64,000 bases of DNA from Akebia trifoliata (lineage: Eukaryota; Streptophyta; Magnoliopsida; Ranunculales; Lardizabalaceae): assembly GCA_017979445.1 (NCBI GenBank), contig CM030711.1, positions 7,037,221 to 7,101,220 of the forward strand, given 5' to 3'. Shown here piece by piece: positions 24,870 to 41,100 of the stretch (the stretch's first letter is position 1; each line of letters begins with the position of its first letter). The position numbers and the translations under genes were made by a program. The notes under the pieces are model-generated. The model did not search any database and had not been told where the DNA came from. It saw only the letters and a program-made list of their open reading frames with translations.

Positions 24870-26400
24870 ACCATTTTAATTAAAATAGATCTATTTTAGC
24901 TTGGGATACAAAGGTAAGATGCAAGTGGCTAGAGCTGTAAATGGAACAGGTCCGAACCAGATTGAGGTCAGTTTGGGTCCAATTGGACAAGGATTGGATC
25001 AAACTATTGTCAGATATTAAGATCCAAATCTGATCCAATAACAATCGGATTAGGTCTAGATTGGATCAAACTCGATTTGAAATATAAAATCTAAATAAAC
25101 TTCATCTGTAAAATAAAGTGAATAATATAATGGTCTAGGATTTCCTCTAATTGTTGATGGGATTGACTTTCCAATTATACTCATGATTTGATGAACTTAG
25201 TGTTTTAATTAGGTCATTTTGATGAATAATGTCCATCTCTTTTGAGAGTGGAATCCACGATTATACTATTTAGTTATTGAGTGGCTCATTTTAATGAATT
25301 TTTTTTATCTAATAAAGGGTCATCTCATATTCTTAGATGTGTAAACTTAACGAACTTTTATGAATTATGAATTACTTGGACATATTCGAATCATACATTT
25401 GATCTACAAATTACAAGGGATCGCATCATCTCTTACTTGAGCCCAATGTGGATGCATAAGAGCCATTTAAGAGAACACCACATGAAAACCAACAAGTATC
25501 ATTGATAAAAGAGAACAATAAAAATTAAAAATCTAACATATTTACACCCACTACCATCATCTTCGATCAATTTTTTTTTTCCCGAAGAGATTAGAAAATT
25601 TAAATAAAGTTACAAAATCGCCCCCCCCCCCCCCCCCCCCCCCAACATGCACTCACTCATGTAATCTGTGATTTCAATCTCCACCGTCAAAAAATTCACT
25701 CGTGCCAACAGAGAAGCATCACCGTACATCTCCATATGATGTAAGCACGTGCTCGCTGCTGCTGAACGTTCCTCGAACATCGTTTCCATGTTCGAATCCT
25801 TGGGATTCTCAACAAGAATGAGTTTGCGGCCGCCATGCTTACTAGAAAATTGAAGGTATGGGTATGGGAATTTGGTGATTGGTTTAGCTATGAAATCAGT
25901 AGAGGTCTTGGAGACAGACAGGTTCATATAGAAAGAGGAGGTGAGTGTGTGTTGGCCCACATTGTGTGTTAGATAACAAAGTTGACATAGATCGTTTATC
26001 AACTAGATGTTGTAGAGGGCCATACATGTCTCTCATCTTTATTACTTGAAAGCGAAAAATGAAAACAACTATCATATCTTTGGTCCATTATTATTTTTTC
26101 TTTTTCAAAGGGATTTTGTTAAATTAAGTTTTTATAAATTAAAATTTGTTAGAGAATAAGATATAATGTATCATAGAGAGAATCTTCACGACTAAGGAAG
26201 GAAATGTAGTACAAGAAAACTGCCAAATTGAGGGTTTTTGAAAGTGCCTTTAATGGAATAATTAATTTTATGTGCTATTCAAAAGGATTCTATCTGTCTA
26301 ATTGGACTCACTTGTGTGCAAATTGGAAGTAGAGATCATGATCAAGGGTCCACCCCGTACCCTGATACCGTCCCTGTGTCACCTAAACTCAACTTAAAAC
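24870..26400. other. gene-free interval with poly-C tract
   Basis: AT-rich. Contains a half hAT-like segment ('gtaaatggaacaggtccgaacc', ~24935-25080) and the C23 tract at 25621-25643. A 130-codon minus-strand frame at 26002-25610 runs into the poly-C (as poly-Gly) and has no family I can recognise. Confidence 0.45.
25621..25643. repeat. poly-C homopolymer (23 C)
   Basis: Uninterrupted run of 23 C in an otherwise AT-rich interval. Could be genuine or partly an assembly artefact; length uncertain in any read set. Confidence 0.9.
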
Positions 26401-26419
26401 TCTAGCGTTTCACCTACGT

Positions 26420-26640
26420 GTGTCGGCCACTGATCATTGCCTCCGTGTGACAAATCAGTTTGAAGTCTATCGTCTATGACATTACCAGCCCCACGTACCC
26501 GTCTATAGGGGGACACAGGGACACGGCTCTTTAAAAGCTTACAACGACTTGAACATGACCTCTATTGTGTACTCCCTAGGAGACCACAAGATGAGTACCA
26601 CCTTTATCTTAATTGTAAGCATGACACGTGTATCTCCATA
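26420..26640 (+). repeat. dispersed repeat copy 2 (unclassified)
   Basis: Direct, diverged copy of 22525-22760, sharing 'cggccactgatcattgcc', 'gacaaatcagt', 'gacacagggacac', 'cttacaac', 'atgacctcta' and 'cctaggagac'. Confidence 0.65.
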
Positions 26641-26644
26641 TTTT

Positions 26645-26866
26645 CGAGTCCTGATTATATAACTCGCTAGGTGGCATGTTCAATCGACTCCTTGACGTGG
26701 ACAAGTTTGGTGTATGCCTCGGATACACAGCTCCCTCGGGATACATTTTTTATGGGGAAGTGCAATCGTGTATCTTGAGACATACAGATCTACAGTTCCC
26801 AAACTTATCATGTCAGAATAGTCGATTGAGTATGCCACCTGGCAAGCCATATTATCGAGACTCTAT
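26645..26866. mobile_element. inverted-repeat element (MITE-like)
   Basis: Arms of ~60 bp: left includes AGGTGGCATGTTCAATCGACT and 'acaagtttgg', right holds their inverted matches 'ccaaactt' and AGTCGATTGAGTATGCCACCT. No ORF of interest. Exact ends and target duplication could not be set. Confidence 0.7.
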
Positions 26867-27139
26867 TTTCTAATAATGATTCAGTTACCCTTTAGAAGAT
26901 TTTAATTCGATTGGGATCCATTTGAATAATGATCTCGAGGGTCATATTGTTTTGAAAATATAAAACAAAAGATCTCTTGATAGACTGTATAAATCTTCTT
27001 AGATTCATTTTTTTAGAATCTTGCCATCATAGTTTAAAGTATCAGACCATATTAGTCGATACACATCGGTATCTACTGAGACTAATACAAAATATTGACT
27101 CCAATGTTTAAGACCACACGGATTTGCGGTGCGCTTCTA

Positions 27140-27402
27140 TGGTCTGAAAAGAACCCCAAGGGGTTGGCCTAGTGGCAAGCCGAGCCTTGATAAGATCCTT
27201 AGAAAGAGTAGGTCAAGTGTTGGTAACCCCATGAAGCAATGAATTCCTTGGATCCACTCTCTAGGGTCCAGTTGACCTCGACTTAACCAGTTGCACGTAG
27301 GACTTTCTGAGGGGACGGTGTGTGTGATCTTGGGATTAGTCTCTCCCAAAGCGTGGGGTATACCCACGATGAGCAGAAAAAAAAAAAAACTGGTCTGAAA
27401 AG
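27140..27402 (+). mobile_element. tRNA-like SINE (family 2) with 12-bp TSD
   Basis: TGGTCTGAAAAG at 27140-27151 and 27391-27402 flanks the element. It starts near GGGGTTGGCCTAGTGGCAAG (box A-like), has 'aggtcaagtgttggtaacccc' and ends 'acgatgagcag' plus a 12-13-A tail. Near-identical architecture to the minus-strand copy at 23928-24192. Confidence 0.88.
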
Positions 27403-28215
27403 GCTTACTTATCGTCTTTGAATTCATTGCTTGTTACTTTGTTTAGTCAATAATACCACTTATCCCGGTGAGTCTTATACGCGAGGTGGACCCGAGGCTT
27501 AAAGCATTCACTTTTTTAGTTAGAGACCAACATCTTGGGGCTAACATGGGATGAACACAAGGACCTACTGGTTTAGGTATGGTCACAATCCTATTTCCTA
27601 CCCGACGAGCACAACCTCACGTGGAGGAGTAAAGATTGATGTAGATTGCATAAGATCTTCTTCCCATTTTATGGCCTAAAATTTCCTTGGAAAGAAAAAA
27701 AAATATCAATTGTCATTGACGACGTGTCTTCATGAACAACAACAAAACCTTATCCCGAATATCTGAAGTTTATGGTATAAAATCAGCCAAGTCTTCCAAT
27801 AATTCAAGTGTCTTCAATTAGAAGACTCAAATTAACAAGACACTTGATTGAGTTTCCTAACTGAAGAAACCCAATTTTATCAAGTTCATTACATATTCAA
27901 CCGAAGAATTGCATTATAAACCAGCGCTTTCCGAACTTAGCAACATGTAGGGTAGAAGATTCCTATCAATGGCACTGCAAATAACAGCCTTAAGTAAGCA
28001 CTAACCATCAAAATTATATAGCCACTTAGAGAAATATACAATGTAGGAAAGTATCTAGAATTTCTAAATTCAGCCTTATAATTAATAGATCAATTTACTA
28101 GATACCAATAAGTTATATAATTAAGTAAACAAATTAATAACTTAACCAAAAGAATAAAATGAATAACATACTCCCCAAGGATCCAATCGTTTGTATCGAA
28201 AAGAAAATCTCACAT
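27403..28215. other. GPX downstream flank
   Basis: AT-rich. A short RTE-LINE terminus on the minus strand is visible at about 27733-27770 ('aacaacaacaaaaccttatcccgaa'). Part of 28000-28215 is probably the peroxidase 3' UTR. Confidence 0.45.
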
Positions 28216-33095
<4,880 letters not shown>

Positions 33096-33181
33096 TTCAA
33101 ACCTCACACATCACACAAACACACATTCTTTCTCTCTCTCTCCTTGTTTTTCTATTGAATATTTCTCATAGCTCAAATTAT

Positions 33182-33191
33182 GCCACGTGGC
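33182..33191 (-). promoter_or_regulatory. palindromic G-box/ABRE GCCACGTGGC in GPX promoter
   Basis: Perfect 10-bp palindrome 86 bp upstream of the GPX ATG. G-boxes bind bZIP/bHLH factors and are common in ABA- and stress-responsive genes; regulation of this gene is inferred. Confidence 0.6.
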
Positions 33192-33239
33192 ACATTATCT
33201 CTCTTGGTGGACGTGAATACCAAAATTAATTATCCGGTG

Positions 33240-33262
33240 ATTGGTGATTGGTGATTGGTGAT
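33240..33262 (-). promoter_or_regulatory. three CCAAT boxes at 7-bp spacing in GPX promoter
   Basis: ATTGGTG repeats three times in tandem, giving three CCAAT motifs in the GPX direction, about 145-165 bp upstream of the ATG. Position suits NF-Y binding. A (TTGG)n tract follows at 33279-33296. Confidence 0.5.
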
Positions 33263-33296
33263 ACATATTCAGCATTTTGTTGGTTGGTTGGTTGGC

Positions 33297-34300
33297 TTGC
33301 TGGCAATCTAGTATAGTATCTTTTACCAATTATATAAGTTGACCCATAAATATCAATTATCAAGCAAGCTGCTTGAAATTATCAATCAGACCGATTTATG
33401 TGATGTGTTGTAGTTTCAATGAAAACGTGGGTCCAGTCAGATATTTGTTTGTTTATCAGTGGGGTTCAAAAGTAAAAGGACTCTCTAACTTGAAATCACG
33501 TTTGAACTGAAGCTCTCTATCAAACAAAATTTGTAGGGCGAGTTTACTTTCTAACTAATTTTCCATGGTATTTTAGACAAATATTTATGAGAAAATTCAA
33601 CAAAATTCTGAACTCTCGAGCTTACTGATGTTAACTTCCTTTTTTTTTTTTTTTTTTTTAATAGGTAAGCTGGACTTGAACCCACTATGTTGGGGTATCT
33701 GGAAGGAGTATCATGAGATTATTATCAAAGTTATGGGGTATTTTTTTTAATCTTTTGGTTTAAATTTTTAAGAAGTTGGATATTATTGGCATATTCTCAT
33801 TGGAATTGGCAAAAAATTTTAAATTATAAAAATGAACACAACTTGTGAAGTTAGATTATCCATATGTGAAAATTTTAAAATCTCTTAAATTAAAAGTAAA
33901 GACACCTTACACGGATACTAAATTTAAAAAGAAAATAATTTGTACTTTTTAATTATTGACAAGTGACAAAATGTGCTAGCTTAGTTGATGACACCATAGA
34001 CCTGGGTTAAGTTATTGATTTAATTAAAATCAGGCTTACCCATCTAAAAAAATAAAATTCACAAAGTTGTTCAAGTTCAGACCATTAATTTAATAAATAT
34101 TAAACAACTAAATTTAGAAATTGCACTTATTTTGGTTTCTGGATCACCATTCTTCGAATAAGGGAAGAACAGAGAACATGTGTGAAAACAGTTACATGTC
34201 ATACTCTGAATGATAGGTGAGGAAGATGCCTGATATATGATATCAATGTATGGTAAAGAAAATAAAATCCAGTATATCTACCTAATACAAAAGAACCAGA
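33297..34300. other. GPX upstream region
   Basis: AT-rich sequence with a T18-class run at 33642-33659. No coding sequence seen. Confidence 0.45.
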
Positions 34301-34329
34301 CACATAAGATACCATTTGAACAAAAATTT

Positions 34330-34600
34330 GAGCTCTTCAGAAAGCATATCAAATAAAAATTTCAAACATACTAACGATCACTTTGAACAAAGATTACTCC
34401 TTCCTCTCAAAGATTCTTTTGTTCCTTTCCTTCCAAATACCTTGACAAACAGTGAAATTGAAAGGTGTCAAAAGCCCCACAAAATTCTTTACATGCAAAA
34501 AAGATTCAGCCCAACCAAAAAGGTTATTTGGGCTGGCCAGCAATTGAATCTTGAAACCATGATGCATCCAATTGGACCAGAAAAGGGCAAAAAAATTGAT
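34330..34600 (-). mobile_element. LINE C-terminal fragment (probable)
   Basis: On the minus strand 'GKERNKRIFERK'-like coding near 34440-34380 matches the W..RN..IFE region of the other LINE copies in this window. Frames are short and broken. Lies between the HUA2-like 3' end and the GPX promoter. Confidence 0.45.
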
Positions 34601-35113
34601 ATGTAAAATAAGAAGGGGAATTGATATGTAAAATCAGATAGAAAAAATTGATTATGTATTGACAAAGATCATCGACAAGATATCCTAAGTAAAAAACTAA
34701 TCACATTTTAAATCAGAAAAAGATTGATACATGAAAGCCTATAAACTAGAGCCTACATCTAAGAGAACAGCTCTTCCCACAAGGATTGTCTTTCCGCATC
34801 TGCATTTGCAGAATGATGATAAAATACATATGTACAATGAGGTGGTCAGCACTCAAAAGTGTTGTTTACTCCTCCCGAGATCGATCTCTCCCACTCACTC
34901 ACACTCGCTCTTGTAGGGAAGCAAACGAATTCCCAGAAAGAAATATCTCAAGCCTGAACAAGCCACGGGATCCCAGATCAAAAATGGCTCGCACCTAGTA
35001 ACAAAATGGTGGTAAAATGAATAAGAATTTACAAAAATATGTATACAAACTTTGAATAAAATGAGATTTTAAAAGCATTGATACACCAGTAGTACCTAAA
35101 TCACCGATGATGC
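34601..35113 (-). other. HUA2-like 3' flank / probable 3' UTR
   Basis: Sequence directly downstream of the HUA2-like stop. A 3' UTR, possibly spliced, is likely here but no end can be fixed from sequence alone. Confidence 0.4.
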
Positions 35114-38100
35114 TTATCTTGGTCTCCAGAAGCTGGGAACTGCAAGACCAGAACCATGATCTGAGAAGCAATCGACTATTAAAACAATCTTGATGCAATA
35201 TTGTATAACTTCAACAGCGGTAAATGCTAAGTGGAATTGGAACTAAAAATATATAAAAAATGTTGCAGGGAGACCGACAGAGTAATATATTAAAAGTAAC
35301 AAGATAATGCACCTCCATTTGCTCTGGGGATTGTATTTTCAGGTGGTGGTCTAAGAGGTGTAGGGTGCATATAATTCAATGTTCTGGGTGGAGGAAAAGA
35401 CCACCCACGACTCAGTATTTGTGAGGAGGGTGCCCGTGGTGGTGGGCCATAGTAGGAAACAGGAGCATACGATCCCTCAGCGTTCTCACAGTGTGCAGGG
35501 CCTGTGTAAAAGAAGCCATTAATTAATACTCAAAGACCACAGGAATAATAAGACTAAAAAATCAATTGATAAGGCAATAAAGAAAGATCCTACAAATATC
35601 AAAAGGGCTAGTAAATAATACTCTTACCCGGATGAACAGGTGCAGCACAAACTCTAGATCTCTCCCCAATGTCATGTCGAATCAGTTCCATTCTATCCCG
35701 ATTGTCATATATACTTTCTCTACGCACATCATGCCCAAACTGAAATCTTGAAGATGAAGCTTCCGTCCATGATTGCATCCGCTGGTGGTCTGCTTGAACA
35801 TAAGAGAACTGATTTGAGAGCGTAGGAGGAGGGGGCTGTAGATGGTAGCTCTTACTAAGCAATGCTGGTGCACCATCCATCTGTTGTATGTTGTTATTCC
35901 CAGCAGCCTGCATAGAAGGTCTTTGCATCTGTATAGCAACATCCGTGGCTCCAGGAGCATAATAATGTATCGTATCCAAAGTAGTCGACGAGTTGACACT
36001 TGACGTGTCTGGCTGCTGCTGAGGTACATGGTGGTGAAAATGGTTTGGCAAACTCTGCTCAATACGAATCACATTGGAAGGCAACCACTACAACCATTAG
36101 CATATGCAAATGACAAAAGTAAAACTCAGCTAACAGAAACTGAAAGTACAAGATACTTACATGTCTACTCATGTAAAGGTTTGAATCAGTAGTGTCACTA
36201 AAGGAACAAGACATTGCTGAAGGAGGAGGAGGGGGAGGTACCATTGGTGGTGGGGAAGCTGGGAGGGGAGGAGGAGATGGTGGAAGGTCTTCAGGGAGTG
36301 GAGGGGCAAAGGAAGACGGAATATGTTGCTCCGATTGACAAAGTGAAGCATCCACGGTGTCAACTCCAGTGACGTGAACTTCACAAGAAGGGGCCACATC
36401 CTCCATTTCAAGCTCACCATCAACGTCCTCCAAAATATGATGATGCTTCTCAATAGTGGATGTAGGTGTTGTTTCCCGCTCTAAGGAGATCGGAGGGTCC
36501 TGCTCGGGTGTAACAGCCTCGAAACTCTTTTCATCAGCATCGCTTTCTTCTTCATCTTCAAGCATACGGGGCATAAAAAATCCCGGAAGCTGAAAACTAG
36601 CATTGCTGAGACCAGGAAGTGAACACCAGTAAGTGGTAAGCTTAACAGAATTCTGTATGTAATGTAATCTATCAAGTGGAACAATTGAGGATAAACAAAT
36701 TCACACCTTCCGTACTCATCAACAAGCATACCCTCCATTTCTCGAATAGGATCATTTAAACTCCTTTCTGTTCTTAATGGGCGCCGAGAAAAAGCACTAG
36801 AAAATGATACATCAGTAGAAGAATCAAGTTCTCGCATGTGATGACGAATAATGGATTCTGGAAGGGTTTTCCGCTCCAGCCAAAGCCTTAGAACCTTTGT
36901 CATCAGAAGAGGAAAAACTTAATAATTCAGCTAAATAAATTAACTTCAACAATAAGAACCAATCAAGTTTCACTTTACTTGCCTTGAGGCATTGCCTACG
37001 ATTTTCCCTAGCAGCACTTCCAGGAGGAGCAGCAGCAGATAACAAACGAGGAAGTACTGCTTGGACTGCTGAAGGGTATATATCTCCAACATCACCTGAA
37101 AATTTTCAATCAAATTCCTTGAGGGCATCATCATATACATAGATAGAACTGAATCCCGAAATAGGATGTGTAGTCAACAATAAAATGCCCTAACGATGAG
37201 AACAATACATGTAGTCTGCTTTGCTCCTTGTGCTTTTTGAGGAAAGCTTGTCCTCTTATCAATAAATTTTCATTTATCAAAAAAAAAAAAAAAATTAACT
37301 GAAGCAGCAGCGGAAATACCTTTCTGACCACGAGAACACTGAGTGATAGAATCCACCAAGAAGAACAGGTCCACTCTTCTGTGAAAACTTGATTCGCTTT
37401 CCAACTTTCGAACAAGAATTTCCAACACCTAAGTTGAAAATATTATGTAAAAAAATACGTTGCTATAAATGTATTTGTTCCCTCCATGAAGTTGGCAATC
37501 AAAAAATAAACTAAAACAACAAGAAGCAAGAAAAATGGGTAGAAAGAAAGCAGTTCAGGGCCTTCATACCAAAAATACTCGTAAAAGAGGCATAACTGAA
37601 GAACCAGAAGTTTTACATAATTTTTTTTTGATAAGTGTAATATATTGAAAAAAAAAAAAAAAAGAGAACAAAGTACAAGGAGGCCGAGGAAGCCTCTTAA
37701 AGAGCAACAAAACAAAGGAAAGCTAGAGCATCAATGAGTACATAAAGAGTTCCATCTAAAAACTAAGTCATCAAAAGTAATCCCCATGAATTCTATGTTA
37801 TGTTTCGACCAAAGATACAAGAAGCCCAAGATCTCCAAGAAACTACCGTGAGAGCTTCTCATCTTACTATTGAACATCATGTTATTTTTCTCATTCCACA
37901 CCCCCCAAGCAATAGCCAAGGGAAGAATAGTCCAAAGGAATCTTTTTCTGGAAGAGAAAGCATTACTGACCCACCCTTCTAACAACGAGAACTTACGAGG
38001 AAGACCTAATGAATACGGAAAAGACTAAGGAAGTTTGACCAAATATGATGAGAAAATGAGCAATGAATTAAAATATGGTCGACAGACTCCCCATCCTTCA

Positions 38101-41100
38101 AGCAGAGAGAACAACAATTAGGAGTGATCCAACCCCGAACAATCAAATTGTCCATCGTAAGAATCTTCCCAAGGAAAATCAACAAAACAAAAAAAGAGAT
38201 TTTAAAAGGGACAGAATTGGACCAAATGATGGGCCCCAAGGAGGATCGCTCGGCATAAGGGTTGAGCCACTTATGGAACAACCTGACAGAAAATCTCAAG
38301 TCCTTAGCCCTCGTCCATTCCCACCTGTCCTGTTCACTTTTGTTTAGAAGACACGAATGCAAGAGATCAAGGAAAAATGTCACCTCTGTTAGCTCCCAAT
38401 CGCTAAAGTTTCTCATGAACCCCAAATCCCAAGTAGACGTGAAATCGTTGCAAATCAAACACTGCTGGATTGAGTAGTTCTTTTTCAAAGAACAGGTGTA
38501 CAAGAACAGAAATTGAACTGCTAGAGGCGATGTGCCACACCAACTATCCTCTCAGAATCTGATCTTGTCACCCGTGCCCGCTTTGAACCTAATCCCTTTC
38601 TCAAACTCCTCACACACTTTCAGAATCCCCTTCCAAACACTACAAGTTTTACATAATTATAAATGCACTAGCATATTTTGTACTTTCTTTTATTGTAGTG
38701 TCCCCTCTTTTGTATCCTCCTCTCCTACTTTTAATAATACTTTATCTAGTTACCAGTGAAAAACAGATTAACTAATAACAACATTTAAAGTAAGGTTATT
38801 AATAACAATAAGAGTTGAGAGAAAGAGAATTAAATAAACCATGCTCAGCCCAACTGTAATGCTACTAGGGGAAAATTTACCAATATAACTGGAGAAGGTA
38901 ATGTAACATGGACCTACCTCACCGGCAATGCCATATTTTGCACAATCAATTGCAACACGGGTTGCTCGACCAATACTCTCCTTTGTTCTTGATAGTGTTT
39001 CAAGCATGGACTCGAAAGATTTCTTTGCTGCATTTGCATCAGCATTAGTACACTTGCCTAATGATTTCTGCCTATGAAACACTGATGATTCCGAATTTCT
39101 TTCTTCATCAATCTCCAGTGCATGGGTAGCTTTCTTATGGATTGAAAGAACATCTGTACCTCCATTACAATTATGTAGAAGAGAATTCCCATACATCGTA
39201 GATGGAAGGATGATCATGGGATTTGGAGGGACTGCTTGGTCATAAGAATCTACCGTATGCATTAAAGATGGACTTGACACATCATCATGAACAGCCTTAT
39301 CATCCAAAGATAAATGTCGCTTAGCCTGGGCAGCAGCAATCAAAACTTTCATCGATGTCTCATTTGGAGATGTCTCGTACAGAAATGCCTCATATGGAGG
39401 ATCGTCTATATCTTTTTGTGTTGATTTCAACTCAACTTCTTTCACGACCTCACACCTATATACCAAAAAGACAAAGTAGAATTTTAGAGCAACGCAAATC
39501 TAAGATTTTTGGCAAGACTAGAAAAAAAGAAAGTTATGTAACAAGGATAACATCAATCAAAAAAATATATACAATTGATCCAAAACAAAATCAAAGACAA
39601 ATAACAACATACTGAAGGATCAAAATACTTACATGCCCTTAACTTTCTCATTTGATGGAGAGGATAAGGGGTTGGTATTTTTACAAGGATCCCCATTTGC
39701 GAGAAGCGCACCACTACCATTTTGGGTTGTAAATTTCTCAGCTTCTTCAGCCTCCAAAACAGAATCTAATCTCTGGTGATTAGGTGGTGACGTAACATCT
39801 TCTTTATCTGATTTGTCTTCTTGAGAATAGGCAGAGTCCTTCAGGATTTCATCAGGGCTCCTATTACTTGGTCCCACAATGTCATGTTTATCTTCCTTCA
39901 TGGAAGGTGAAGACAGATTCTGTGAGTCTCGACTGGATTCAAGACCACCCTGCTTCTCATCAAAATTATATGGAGGTCCTGGACTTTTGATATTGATCTC
40001 AGTTTCAGCAAATTGAGTATTAATAGATGAATCGTCAAGGTTTTTGAGATCTCTAAAATGCCTAGCCTCTACTGCAGTTTCTTTGCAATCTTCATGACTT
40101 GGACAAATGGAACTACTAACAATGTGGTCAGAAGGTTTCACCCTGGAAGAAGTTTTTTCTGAAACCTCAGAAGTTGGCAAGGTAAAACCAGGAGACGGTC
40201 CAGAAATACCATTAAGATATGTATCATCATCATCACCAGAAGAGTTCACATTCCGAACTTCCAATCCATTCCCTGCTTTGTTATCCATAGAAATATGAGA
40301 TGAGCTCTTCTCGGACAAATCCTTGAAACAATTAGAAGAAATCATTTTTGTGCTGCCCTTTGTTTCGTCAACATATGCTTGACCATCTTCAACTGCATTG
40401 GCAGACATGGCTTCTAGAGCCCGATGAAGGCGTTTAGAGGGAGGCAAAGCAGCTTCACCGTCCACTGAACAACCACGCAATTGATACTTCTTAGCTTTCC
40501 AAAACTGAGGCTCATTTTCTGTATGAGTGCAACCATTTGGAGGTGAAGTGCTATTTCTAGCTACCCTAACGTCTAGTGAGGTTCTCTCAGTCAAATCATT
40601 GTTGACACAACCAAAGGACGAGGAGGCTGGATCCGAATGATTCATCAATACCTCCTTGGATGATTTTTCCTCAGCATCTACTAAGTCATTAAGCTCCTCC
40701 TCTGTTGGTGGTTTACCCATGCGAACCCTAGCTCGTTTAACTAATGGCAAGTGCTCATCACCGTCAGCTTTGGACGACGGATCATGCATTTTTTTTAAAG
40801 CATCGGGTGACTTTGGTACAGTTTTACTCACTAAAACCTCCAAACCAGACTCTTTGACGGGGCTTGAAGTATGTGCCGCTGCATCATGTGCAACACGCTT
40901 TCTGTTTGGTTTCCTTTTCTTCTTAAGGACAACTGTCTTCGCTTGGGGATGAAGTCGTGCTCTCAATTGAACATCCCTCTCTACATATTCGATGTCAGGG
41001 CGTTCAGTTTTGCAACTAGACTCTAGCGTGCTACCCTCGTTCAAACTAATTGTATCGGAGTTTGTTGCAACTATTTCAGAGCCATTGTCTTCAATGCTAA

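Noticed and set aside
26676..26873. 65-codon plus-strand frame
   Set aside because: It spans both arms of an inverted-repeat element, so it is not an independent gene.
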